Program-made: the position numbers and the translations under genes | Assembly (NCBI GenBank): GCA_036897095.1 | Contig: JAYMSP010000164.1 | Span: 1-64,000, forward strand | Reading direction: 5' to 3' | DNA: 64,000 bases | Source of the DNA: Plantago elongata | Taxonomy: Eukaryota > Streptophyta > Magnoliopsida > Lamiales > Plantaginaceae | Part shown: one piece after another, positions 23,101 through 34,001 of the stretch | Layout of the letters: each line of letters starts with the position of its first letter | How positions within the stretch are numbered: the first letter of the stretch is position 1 | The notes under the pieces: model-generated | Seen by the model: only the letters and a program-made list of their open reading frames with translations | Database searches by the model: none | Told to the model about the DNA's origin: nothing

Positions 23101-25562
23101 TTGAGATGCCCCCTGGATGTAAATATATTAATGCATTATAGGAAATGCTTGATAGATCAAAACTTCTTGATCCAGCTGTTAGAGATAACTGACCGCTTGT
23201 ATTAGTTTGATCTTCTGGATGTTAAAATATCTTTAATTTCATTTTATCATGTTCTAAATCAGTGCACGACTAGTAATGCTGGGAAAGCTTTGTGGCATTA
23301 GAAAACTCTTCTTATGGAATATGCTTCTCCATGTTTGTAGATATGCTGAATCACTCTTTTCAGCCAAATTGCTTCTTCCACTGGCGTTTCAGGGATAGAA
23401 TGCTCGAGGTGATGGTTAATCCTGGGCAACGTATCAAAAGAGGAGATGAGGTATATTTGCTCCTTGGAAATTGGAATGATGCTTCTTCTTTATTAGAGTA
23501 TGCAAGATTGTTTAGCATGTGGTTATGAAAAAAATAGAACTCCATTTGCTGAAAGCCATTCATCTATTCAGCTACTATTCCCATCTAATATCTACTTTCA
23601 TGTGTTCGTCTAGTTAATCTAGTGATGTCTATATATTGAATTTGGAAGTTCCAAGAGCCAATACCTTCAGCTGTAGGACTATGAGTCTATGACTATATCA
23701 TGATTGTAACATATGATAAAATTATTGTATTTTCGTATCCATTCATCTGATTTACAGATGTAAGGTTACAAAAACCAAGATACTTGCCAGATTATAGTAT
23801 TTCATTGGCATTATACTGATAGCATGTTTAAAAGAACACTGCAAATTGAAGTCTGAAGGAACAAAAATATCCGAATGTGTTCATGATTCCGCATCATAAA
23901 ACATCCAGTTAAGGAATAATGAAGTGCATTTTAAACCAATGGAGAATTTCATGAAAATCCCAGATTGTTGCAAATTATGACTTGTGGGGATATGAACATG
24001 TTGTTTTCCTTGATCTATATAGATTTTTTTCAGCAGTGTAACTATTTAATATTTATGGAATACTCTTTATGTTCATTGTAATGACTCTTGTGCCGGTATC
24101 ATGTTCATGCAGATGACTGTAGATTACATGAGTGGACAGATGAATAACTTTTTCATGCAAAGATATGGATTTTCATCACCTGTGGTAATTTTCTATGACA
24201 ACCCTGTCAGCCATTAATTCTGTATCGATCTTCAAGATCGTGGTGGTTCTTCATTGTCTATAAGGGATAGAAAATTTTAACGTTTTCATTTAAAGATTTG
24301 GATTTGTCATCCCCTCGCCCCCTCCCATCCCCCCTGGCAGCTTTCTTTCATTAGCTGCTTCCTTCTGTAACTTCCCGAATCTTGGTTGTTCTTTTATCTA
24401 TCACTATACATACCATCAGTATTGGATTAATTTGTGAGATTTTTTTTCCGTGGAAGGAGTGTCCTAATCAATAAGTCAGCTTTAATTATTATGTGCCGGC
24501 AACAATGTTGTTGAACTGAAAAAAAAAAAAAACTCTATTGGTGTTTCATCTAGTCTGTATTCATGTAGCTTTTACAGGTTGCTATCGATTTTGTTTCGTA
24601 ACTTGTGTTTCATCTGTCTATCATTATTGTGGTGGGTCTTCCAAGTTCCAACACATGTTCTTATCTGGCATTGAATATTGCAGAATCCATGGGATGTTAT
24701 TCAGTTTTCCGGCAATGCACGGATTCATTTAGAGTCTTTCTTATCCGTCTTCAACATATCTGGCCTCCCCGAGGAATATTATCACAATAGTAAATTCCTT
24801 AAGCTTGTCCTGAGCAACTTACCAGGCAATATCACCTGACATATTTAATTGAATATGAAGATGGTATACCATATCAGGTAAACTATCTTATGGTGCGGGT
24901 AGCTTTGTCGATGGAGCAGTCCTGGCTGCTGCTAGAACACTGCCGACGTGGTCGGACAAGGACATGCCTCCATTACCAAGCATGGAAAGGAAAGCGGTGA
25001 AGGACTTACAGGAAGAATGCCAACAAATGCTTGCTGCATTTTCCACTACAGCAGGAGAAGATCAGAAAATTCTTGGTAAGTCTTAAGTGGCGAATTTTAA
25101 GTTCCGCTGAGAAACATCAATATTTTATCAGTCATTGATTCTAGCAATTGTCTCCAAAATAAAGCAGTTTCCCCCTCATTTATAATTTTCTTGAAAGATG
25201 GAAAGCATCAAAATAATGTTTTGGAAGTAGGCATGTGCTTTGGAAGAAATTAACAATGGGGTCAAATTTGAAAAGCCATGAGACGAGAATTACTTCCATT
25301 CTGGTGACTTTTTATTCTCAGATACTTATTAGTTTGCTATACTCGTACAGAGACTATGGAGGACGGTAGGAGGACACTTGAAGCTGCAATAAAGTACCGT
25401 CATTGACATCTAAAGCTTAATGTATGCAGTGCCTAATAGATTATTGGGACTGAGTTATGCTGATGTGCGATACTAATGTGCAGGTATAGGTTGCATCGAA
25501 AACTGTTGATACAGAAGGTTATCCAGGCATTGGATGTTTATCAAGAGCAAATACTATACTAG
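20189..25562 (+). CDS. PTAC14: PTAC14/PAP7, SET-domain protein of the plastid transcription complex
   Basis: Thirteen coding exons: 20189-20239, 20312-20482, 21108-21245, 21361-21486, 21732-21860, 22641-22730, 22843-22993, 23341-23450, 24113-24184, 24684-24789, 24878-25075, 25351-25393 and 25484-25562. All are GT-AG and give 487 residues; Arabidopsis PTAC14 is close to this. Residues 1-50 are Ser/Arg-rich, a likely plastid transit peptide. The SET domain runs from about GPDGFGVYASKDI (residues 101-113) to DMLNHSFQPNC (NHS at 289-291) and the catalytic-region Tyr in VDYM (about 327). A Rubisco-LSMT-type helical C-terminus ends VYQEQILY. The protein belongs to the PEP-associated set needed for plastid-encoded RNA polymerase activity and chloroplast development. 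Close collinearity with remembered Arabidopsis PTAC14 (for example PWMFFPDIIPIGHPIFDII) makes the call firm. Whether it methylates anything is not shown. Confidence 0.96.
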
Positions 25563-27860
25563 GGGATAGGAAGCTAGATATGATAGACATGCTCAAAGAT
25601 GAAATGTTGAAACTGAGTTGAAGATCATGAGGGTGCCGCAGTTCTTTATTTCTTTGCAATCACTCATGTTGCTCCGTTGCCACTCCCACGATTTGATCGT
25701 CGTAGATCAGAAAACGCGAAGAGTTGATCTCTAGAGCTTCTTCAGTTGGACTTGTGGCGAGTGTACTGGATGTTATCATGGAAAACTTAGTGCACCCAGT
25801 CGAATATGTTTGTATTGTCAACAATTTCTCTTGGCGGGAAATAAGTTATAGGTGGTTAGCCCAACACTTTCTAGCTAGAAGCTGATTTCTACTGTAATTT
25901 TTAATCGCAAAAGTCACATTCCACAATGGGGAACTGTAATTATGCTCAACTCTACTTCTGTTACAAAATCCCTTTTATTTAGTTTCGGGAGTGGTACTGT
26001 AAGAGCATGCCGTTGTCTTGTGGACAGATTGGGTGTGAATTAACGGCATTAGAAGTGTGCCTTGGAGCTTACAAGTAATTGGCTGGTGTATGGATGAGGT
26101 GATAATAAGCAAAATAAGGAAGCAAGATCTTATAATGTCAAGGATATCTTGTCGGTCGGTCCTCTATCATAACGTGGAGCAGGGTTACCACTTACTAGAA
26201 GGCAATTATGGCATGCATGCCTGGGCGTGAATTGATCTTCTCGGGTCTTGATTTCATTGATGTGGAATCACTTTGAAGACATCCCTGAGGATGAGCTGAC
26301 CTCTTGTAAGGTTGTTCCATGTGATCGAATTGATCTGCTTGTAAGTAGTCCCTTGTAGATTATGATCGAGTTGAGTGACACATAGTTCAAAATGGTTCTT
26401 ATCGGCTATGGTAGGTACGTTTGAGGTTTTAGTTCGTGTATCTCATTAAAATTATAACACTTTTTCATAAGTAAATTCTTGAATTCAGTATTATACTTTC
26501 TACGGGCCTACAGCAACCTTTATGAACAAAATCCTTATCGAATTCAAGAGTAGTTACGCCAACCTTCACTCAACTAGGGAAAGTTCATCAGGAACATGAT
26601 TCAGCATGGCCAAAAGTTGTAAACATCAACGACACTTTATTTATTTTTTTAAACGAAATACTCCTTCAACTAGCATCATCAACTTGAAGGGTTATTTTGT
26701 CAGGACTTCATTCATGATCTATAAATAAAGTAGGCCACTTTGTCGCAACCTAACTCCATGTTTTTGACTTGTTTATGCATGTTGCAAACACACACATTGC
26801 GTGTGTTATGAAAGCATCTATTCAACGCTATTCATGTCTAGCTTGGATTCGATTTTGAAAGAAATAGAGATGCTATAGACATTTAGAACCATCTTTTTAC
26901 ATACAATAACATTGAACTTATTTATATTTTAATATTGCAATAGGAAATACCACCAGTCCACGACCCATTAAAATTCAAAATTTAATGGGGCAAAATTATA
27001 TATATAAAATTATTTCAGTGATATTTGAGACGATGCAATTTTAAATTGTTAAAATTATATATAATTTTTTTATTCTTTTACATTTAGGTGGGGGCGAACT
27101 GCCCCTTATGTCACATTCCAGAATCTTGGTTCCGCCCCCGACCACAACCATACATATGTATTTTCGAGTGGCTTTACTTATATAATTTACAAAAATATTT
27201 TGAAAGATTTATATTTATTATAAGTCTCTTTTTAAAAAAATATTAGTAAAATTTTAAAAAGTCAAAATTAGTGAGTCATTTTTGTCGGTCTCGGATAAGA
27301 TTACTCTTGATTTAAAATTGTCATATTTAATAATTATTTATCATTATTATTATTGACTAGATCAAGATTGATATACGTAAAAAAATTAGCTTCGCCCTTC
27401 ATATTATACTAATATAATATTCCTCGAATTTGATCACTATTTATAATCATACTATTGCAATTTGATTGCTTCATAAACTTGAACTTTTAGCTAGCCTAAT
27501 CTAAAAGTATGAACAAAAAGCAACAGAGATTACATATCTGCATGCATGCATGTCACTATATATATATAAATTTGGTGATGTCAATAGTAACTGAACTAAC
27601 CCATATCAAACTCGAGAACTTAGGGAGTAAGCAAGAAATAAAGTCGATCAACTATACTAAAAAATCATAGTCCGGCAGATTGATATATATCTTGACCAAT
27701 AAAAATCATTAACACAAAGCAACTGCAACAAAAAGAAGAGATATTGACATGCTTACCGCAGCTTATATATATTTTAATATTGTTTGCCAGAAACCAAACA
27801 ACAAAATCATGCCCGGTCGTATCATAACTAGAGCTCAACTTGCCAAAATCCATGGGGGAA
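25563..27860. other. PTAC14 3' region and spacer
   Basis: The first few hundred bases are probably PTAC14 3' UTR. Beyond about 26,000 I see no supported gene, although 26,220-26,360 has near-coding composition. After 26,900 the sequence is AT-rich with no paired ends I could find. Confidence 0.45.
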
Positions 27861-28214
27861 TTTTTTGACCCGGTAGACTACAGTGTCAATTTGAGTACGT
27901 CATAACGACATTATTCAATTTTAATACATTTAAACAACAAACTGATTAATTACAGTCCAATTTATAATTTCCCTGCAAAATTAGTAACGTGGCTCTGGGA
28001 ATTACAATGTTAATCGAATTTCGATGGTTGACTATAAAATAAAGATTTTATTAAAATAACTTGACACGTCTCAACATCATATTTAATCTGGAATTTTTTA
28101 AAGTAAAAACTAATATTTTTGAAATTTATAATTAATTAAAAATTTAAAAAACAAATAAATAAACAAGATATCGTTTTAAACAAAGAAACCCTAATTTACT
28201 GTCGCCCCCAAAAT

Positions 28215-28313
28215 ATGTTCTCCGTTTCCAGTTCCGATTTCGACAAGATAAACACCGCAATCGACGATTCATCATTAACAGAGAACATATCGCAATCGAC
28301 GATTCATCATTAA
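28215..28313 (+). pseudogene. Captured gene fragment: short frame inside the long-TIR element
   Basis: After AAACCCTAATTTACTGTCGCC, which looks like a plant 5' UTR, an ATG opens a 32-codon frame beginning MFSVSSSDFDKINTAIDDSS. A perfect 35-bp tandem duplication (28256-28290 and 28291-28325) shifts the frame and ends it. A good splice donor (CCATG|GTAAGT, at 28392) follows, as expected at the end of a first exon. The parent gene is not in the window and I do not recognise it. Capture of host exons between long TIRs is the Pack-MULE pattern. Confidence 0.45.
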
Positions 28314-28325
28314 CAGAGAACATAT
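28256..28325. repeat. Perfect 35-bp tandem duplication
   Basis: CGCAATCGACGATTCATCAT and the next 15 bases occur twice, at 28256 and 28291, without mismatch. It lies inside the captured fragment. Confidence 0.95.
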
Positions 28326-28526
28326 CTGCCATAATTTCATGATGAAGATCAAGTGGAAGGGCAAAACGAAGACAATTGTAAAGCTGCCATGGTAAGTAGC
28401 GATTTCTCCTTATATATAGTAAAACACGTTTCTTCATTACTGTTGGGTATGTAGTCTGGTTGATGGGGAGCATGATGAATAGCTTATTAGGGTTATGGCG
28501 TATGGTTCAATGTTGCAAGACTTTTA

Positions 28527-28787
28527 CACTACAATAAAACTAGGCAGTACCAACGACGAATTTTGTTGGTGAAGATTAAAATTCCGTTGCTATTTAAATT
28601 TACCAAAACTTTTTTTTTTATTGGATAGACTGTTGGTGATAGTGGCGTTGGTAATTTAGCAACGAAATGTATTTATTGGAAAAATAAAAATATTATAAAC
28701 ACTTAATTGTTGGTTAATGGGACTCGAACCCACATCCTTTAGTTTATTAACTCAATCTCTTAGCACTACACCAACTAAAACTATGTT
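28527..28787. mobile_element. CACTA-type transposon terminus (fragment)
   Basis: Begins CACTACAATAAAACTAGG, close to the CACTACAAGAAAA-type ends of plant CACTA (En/Spm) elements. It is followed by the usual subterminal repeats (ACCAACGACGAA, TTGTTGGTGAAG, CCGTTGC, GGCGTTGG). Only one end is present; the other is missing, so this is a fragment lying within the long-TIR element. Confidence 0.6.
28709..28775 (-). repeat. tRNA-like sequence within the CACTA fragment
   Basis: Read on the minus strand it starts GTTGGTGTAGTGCTAAGAG (A-box-like), contains GTGGGTTCGAGTCCCA (a good B box and T arm) and ends ACCAAC, which pairs with the 5' GTTGGT. The anticodon arm is not canonical, so it is a tRNA-derived sequence, not a working tRNA gene. 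Confidence 0.6.
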
Positions 28788-29350
28788 ATTTTTATTTATT
28801 TTTTAAGTTTTTAATTAATTATAAATATCATTTTCAGAATTTATAAATTTCAAAAATATTAGTTTTTTACTTAAAAAAATTCCAGATTAAATATGGTGTT
28901 GACACGTGTCAAGTTATTTTAATAAAACGTATTGTTTTATAGTTAACAGTCGAAATTCGGTCAACATTGCTATTCCGGGAGCCACGTCACTGATTTGGCC
29001 GGGAAATTGTACATTGGACTGCAATTGGTCGGTTTGTTGTTTAAATGTACCAAAATTGGCACTAACATTATAGTGTACCTAAAATATTTTTTTTGCCGGT
29101 GTTTAGAATAGAATTTTGAGTTAATTTTTTTCAATTGAAATTAAATGTTATAATGAAATTCTATTTCAATAATCTCGTAACATTAGTACCTCAAGCTGAA
29201 AATAAAAGTTAATATGAAAAAAGAAAATTTGTACTTTTGAAAAATGGTTTGGTGGGATCTGAGTATATGATACTATATGATTGAGGTAAATTTTCAAAAT
29301 AGAGTAATATAGTAAATCTTTAGGGATAATTCTTATATATAGAAGTCGAA

Positions 29351-29530
29351 GCGTTTGTAGCCGAGTGGCAAGCTTAGACACCTGTAACCTAGAAGTTACG
29401 GGTTCGATTCTTCATAATGGGTAATTTATTTCTCTGTATACAGGCTATTAAAATGATATGATTAGAAAGTTATATGATTGATATTGTAATTGTAAACATT
29501 GTACTATCTTAAAAAGAAAAAGAAATAGAA
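29351..29530 (+). mobile_element. tRNA-derived SINE-like element
   Basis: TGTAGCCGAGTGGCAAGC (A box) and TTACGGGTTCGATTCTTC (B box) are spaced as in a polymerase III promoter, about 40 bp apart. A tRNA-unrelated AT-rich body follows, ending in an A-rich stretch near 29513-29530. Acceptor-stem pairing is absent, so it is not a tRNA gene. The right end is approximate and no clear target duplication was seen. Confidence 0.5.
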
Positions 29531-29717
29531 CAATCATAAAGTATTAAAGTCTCACGGGATACAATCTCCATATATGATTAAGAATATTAATCATGAGTTT
29601 AGTACAATATATATTATTCGAAAATTAATTTTGTTATATTCTCCACTCTCACGGGCTAAAAAAACTAGCCCACTATGGAATGAAAGCTACAAAATCAGTT
29701 ATTTACCCTAATAGTAG

Positions 29718-30819
29718 GAGAAATTTTAATTTAGGTACATTGGAGTAAGACACTGCCACTTTAGGTATATTAAAGTGAAAATGACCTAAATTGGTACATT
29801 ACTGCAACCACATGTTCAATTGAGGAACCCCGATCGATTTTTCGCGAATTGATGACGAAGCCGCAAGAATTGTGATTTTCCCTCCAATTTGTATTTGACC
29901 CGTATTTGACACGTATTTTTGTATTTGAAATTCAAATACGGGGCACGTGTCGCATCCACCTTAGTTCTCGATATAATTATGTATTATAATTATAAAATAA
30001 TTTAAAAAATTATAAAAAAATGTTTTAGAAATTATAAAAATTCATTTTACATTTTTTTACAATTACTAAAAAAATTAAATTAAAATCACATTAGCTAATT
30101 TATGGGTATAAATTGCTTAATAAAATTTAAAAATATTTTGAAAAATATAAAAACAATATTTTACATTTTATTACATATAAAATGAATTAAAAAATTCAAA
30201 AAAATTAAAAACGTGATTTGCTACAGTAAACCTTCATTTTGACTTTTGAATTTTGTAAGTGATTCGTCTTTTTTATTGAAGCAAATTGTGTTTTTTAAAT
30301 TTATTTATTTTATACGTAATAAAATGTAAAATATTTTTTATAGTTTAAAACTTATTTTTCAGAATAATTTACATCATTTTTAAAATTATATTAAACATTT
30401 TATACCCAAAATTACAAGAGAGTGACATGTGTCCCGTAATTCAATTTGGATTTAAAAATTCGACTCAAATGTCAGAATATGTGAGCTTTGTAGTTAATGC
30501 GATTTTAATTTTTTCTTTGTAAAAAATGTAAATGAATTTTTATAATTTTTAAAATTATTTTATAATTATATACACAATTTATATTGAGAATTAACGTGGA
30601 TGTGACACGTGTCCCGTATTTGAATTTCAAATACAAAAATACGAGTTAAATATGAATTTGAAGGAAAAATCACAATTTCGGCGGCCATGTTATCAATTCG
30701 ATCGGAGTTCCTCAATTGGACAGGTGGTTGCAGTACCGTACCAAAATTGATTACTCTCACTTTAGTGTATCTTAAATAACAGTGACTCACCCTGGTGTGG
30801 GTAAACTAAAATTTTCTCC
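29718..30819. mobile_element. Non-autonomous long-TIR (Mutator-like) element, copy A
   Basis: About 340-bp arms (29718-30060 and 30480-30819) are reverse complements, with mirrored blocks such as TTTGAAATTCAAATACGGG against CCCGTATTTGAATTTCAAA, and the tip GAGAAATTTTA against the reverse of AATTTTCTCC. Flanking TAATAGTAG (29709-29717) and CAATAGTTG (30820-30828) agree at 7 of 9 bases, a possible 9-bp target duplication as in Mutator-like elements. The 420-bp middle is AT-rich and non-coding. A second copy lies at 36475-37577. Confidence 0.7.
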
Positions 30820-30828
30820 CAATAGTTG

Positions 30829-31781
30829 TGTCTTGTTTAGTAAATGTACCTGAAGTAGCATGTCGATTCAACACGTGGAAGGATGAATGTGGAATAAAAC
30901 ATGATATCTGAAGCTATGGCGTAGACTTAGGAATACCACGATCTTATCTTGAACAACAAAACTTGTTTGTATGTCTTAAAATCTTCTTGTCTTGCCTTGT
31001 TTGGGTACTCATAGATCTCTTGGATCGATTCTCAAGATTTGCTCGACATTTTGGCAAGGTGGAATACTTGGTGTACCACTATTTCAAATTCAATTGCAAC
31101 CGTGAGTGACCTTTTTCTTTTTCTTCAAAAGTTATAACATTAATTTCGATCCAATCATGAATTGACTGTCTAACAAGTTAAAATTAATTACGAATGCAGT
31201 TTTTCTAATCGCAACTCATTACTTTGATGATATTCGGTGATTTGTTCATACTAAGGTTGTATGTATTTTATACACATTGCATTAATTCAGTTTTTAAAAT
31301 GCCATGAAGCATCCCCATATCGGTGCAAAAGGCACACATGTTTGGACGGGGCACGTCCACCTGAGCGGATGTCCAACACTCCGCGCTCCAAATAACTTCG
31401 AAGCTCTTTTGGTGTATTTCCCCCGAGACATACGACATGACTGACATTTAAAATATTAATGCGACTAATAAATTAATCATTAACTATAAAGTTCATTATT
31501 CGATAAGTTATTTCTCAAAGTGTACTTCTCTTACTGTTTGTGATGGGACCCATTGTATACCATTGCTACGGTGACGGTTCAGTACCGGCCGGTCTCATAA
31601 CCTTTTTATTCATATGGTGGAGCCTTTTAAAAGGTTAAAGTAGGGGACTATATTGTAATTTACATAGGAAGATGAAAAGGATTGTTGCACTAGTACATAG
31701 GAAGAAGATAGAAAGGACCTCGTTGCAATTTACATAGTTCGATTTTGAAAAACTTCAATATAAATTTTCCTAGGCAAAATT
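30829..31781. other. Intergenic spacer
   Basis: No supported gene or paired repeat. A GC-richer stretch around 31,300-31,420 has no open frame of note. Confidence 0.4.
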
Positions 31782-31809
31782 GGCTTATGTAAAATTTTAC
31801 AAAATTACT

Positions 31810-31859
31810 ATTGTATATCTTTTAAACGGCTAAAGAGTGACTCGAACTCCCAACCTACT
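31810..31859 (-). mobile_element. 5'-truncated tRNA-derived SINE between long direct repeats
   Basis: On the minus strand it reads AGTAGGTTGGGAGTTCGAGT, then CACTCTTTAGCCGTTTAAAA. This matches the 3' two-thirds of the SINE in the NSRP1 intron (51875-51969), including the B box. It sits between near-identical copies of a 28-bp sequence starting GGCTTAT (31782 and 31860), probably the target duplication. Confidence 0.6.
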
Positions 31860-32727
31860 GGCTTATATAAAAAATTTACAAAATTATGAAAACTTCATAA
31901 TGTCATTTGCATACTAACGACGCTAAAATATATCGTAACATTTTGACAAATATTTAAGGTTAATTTTATTTGACAATATTACTCATACCAACAATATTTA
32001 CGACTTCTCTTTCAAAAGTTCATTTTTGAAAACTTTTACTTCAAGAATTTATAGAACGAGTGATCCCGGTAGGTTTTTCAGTTTTTAAAAGAAAATAGAG
32101 TGGGAGTTTGGATGGTTTGTAGTTTGTACAAGTAATCATCTTATCCTAAAAGAGGCATATATCTTTACAAGTTCAGCCCCAGCAAGTAATTATGCCTTTC
32201 CCATGGTACACATTTTATGCTGTTTGTTCCACTAATAGTAGCAATAAATACTCATGTACTGTACGTTACTATTAGTCTGGTCTGGTCCTTTTGCTTTTCT
32301 AGCTAGCACTCAATCTGGAAAGGAGCCAATTACTCAATCATGCCACAGGAATCCATCGCCAAACAATTTATACCACCACGAGGTATCCTATCACCACATT
32401 CATACCAAGATAGTGTTTGCTGATATTTAGTACACTTACACATATTCCTTTTCACTTTTAATGCATTCTTTTTTCTATTTGTTCAATGTCTCAGTACTAA
32501 TCTGTAACGCATTTATGTTTCATGGAGATTAGTTAGAGTGAGAATCATACCAACAAGTTACAACTTTAGTTTCGTGAACACGTACATAAGAACTCCGTAT
32601 ATAAACTCCTCCATGTGGCACACGATATAGTAGTTACAGTACTCTTATGGTGTCTGATCAAGTAGTTCACGAACGATTGTAAGCAAAGCGTATGGAAAAG
32701 TTTATTTATAATTCAAAATATGGGTGA

Positions 32728-32850
32728 AAGTATGAGACTGATTGGTATAGAATTTGAGGGCCTTTTTCAATCGAAATTGAATTTTTTGTGTACAAAATAT
32801 TCGATTTGAGTGGGGAGATAGCCGCTCCAGCGATATAACAAACATGGCCT
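32728..32850 (+). repeat. Dispersed repeat family 2, copy 1
   Basis: Matches 35776-35893 in the same orientation over about 120 bp. Shared words include GAGACTGATTGGTATAGAAT, TTTGAGTGGGGAGAT and CCGCTCCA(G/A)CGATATAA. No coding potential; origin unknown. Confidence 0.8.
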
Positions 32851-33727
32851 TAACTTTGACCATTTGGGAGAGCTTGAAGCTCCATTGTAAAAAATAATAT
32901 TCTTGAGGGGATTAAAAGTGATTTCTTTTTTTGAAATTCATGTAATTTTAATATTACTCATATATGTCTTTAAGATGTTATTGTTCAATACCCGATATTC
33001 TCAAAAAGAATGTTTCCTGCTTGTTAAAATTTGAAATGATCAAAATGACTTTTAATTAAATAAATTGAAGGGGATGATATGAGACAGTGTGTTTGAATGT
33101 TTGAAGTTTGAAGTTTGATCGTTAGGTACTTACACGAAATATGAATGATAGGTGTATTAAGCGGAAGTGTAGCATTGAAGTAACCGACACGATAGGGTGT
33201 GTGTGAACGGTAGAAGTGTTCGGATGATCGATATTTAGTAAGTGATTCTTAAAAATTGGAAGCCAGCTAGCTAGCTAGGTATTGTAACTCGAGTAACAGA
33301 ATCTGTAGACAGTATATCCCTATCCCAACTCTCTCTTTAAAATTTAAGCCTACAAACTGTGTTACGTGCCTTGTTTCTGTACATTTGCATATGTTCGATT
33401 CACCTTTTAATCACCTTCCTTTCCAACCTTTGACTGCGGTTTTATGTGTACAATCATGTCCCACAAATCGTGAATGAAACCTAATTAACATCTTAACTAC
33501 TTGGTCTTTACCCTTTGCATTTCGGCCAATTACGCAGCTTGTGAGGTAGTGACTGGTTGAAAACTCATAATTATGTTTCACTACTTTTAAATGGAAGGTA
33601 TAAGGTGGTGCGTGGTAAGGGTTAAATGGTTGTCCGGTACGAGTATAATCAAGATGTTGAAATCGATAATATAAGAGTTTTGAACATGTAGTTTTTTTGT
33701 TCGATGATTAACGTTGTAACAAGAATG

Positions 33728-33987
33728 GGAGGCATAAGATGGTGTTGTGGGCCTTGTGACGATAATGAAGTACAACTCAGTTGATAAGACGCTTCACCTC
33801 CAACTAATATGTCGGGGGTTTGAGTCATTCCTTTGCTGTTTTTAAAAAAAAAGGTGATGCAGTGGCATGGAATTAGAGCGAAAAGGATGAGGTATATGGT
33901 TCGATTCCTGATGGAAACATAAGGTATTATAGGTATATCGTATAGGAAGTAATTATAATATTAAATTATTAATCGTTCAAAAAAAAA
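33728..33987 (+). mobile_element. Nested or dimeric tRNA-derived SINE with perfect 14-bp target duplication
   Basis: The block is bracketed by TTGTAACAAGAATG at 33714-33727 and again at 33988-34001 and ends in TCAAAAAAAAA, all typical of retroposon insertion. Inside are two tRNA-like promoters. The first (about 33760-33852: ACAACTCAGTTGATAAGACG, GGGGGTTTGAGTC, then its own A-run) is the same family as the SINE at 51875-51969. The second (33853 on: GATGCAGTGGCATGG, then ATGGTTCGATTCC) is a different one. This is either one SINE inserted into another or a dimeric SINE. Confidence 0.75.
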
Positions 33988-34001
33988 TTGTAACAAGAAT
34001 G

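Larger units (their letters stand above)
27862..29095. mobile_element. Composite long-TIR (Mutator-like) element carrying host-like and CACTA sequence
   Basis: Left arm (about 27862-28163) and right arm (about 28788-29095) are reverse complements over roughly 300 bp with mismatches. Examples are TTTAAACAACAAAC (27928) against GTTTGTTGTTTAAA (29032), TTAAAATAACTTGACACGT, and AATCTGGAATTTTTT against AAAAAAATTCCAGATT. Very long TIRs without a transposase fit a non-autonomous Mutator-like element. Between the arms lie a stretch resembling a host 5' UTR and first exon (28164-28526) and a CACTA-type terminus with a tRNA-like segment (28527-28787). Outer borders are approximate and no target duplication was confirmed. 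Confidence 0.65.

Noticed and set aside
26220-26400. Possible coding exon after PTAC14
   Set aside because: Short frames without recognisable family or splice support; more likely spacer.
28144-28473. Minus-strand 109-codon frame across the captured fragment
   Set aside because: Runs through an AT-rich inverted arm and a tandem repeat, has no family similarity, and the plus strand carries the 5' UTR and donor signals.
29351-29413. Functional tRNA gene
   Set aside because: A and B boxes are present but the acceptor and anticodon stems do not pair; a SINE head is more likely. The same holds for 28709-28775, 33772-33820 and 51905-51960.
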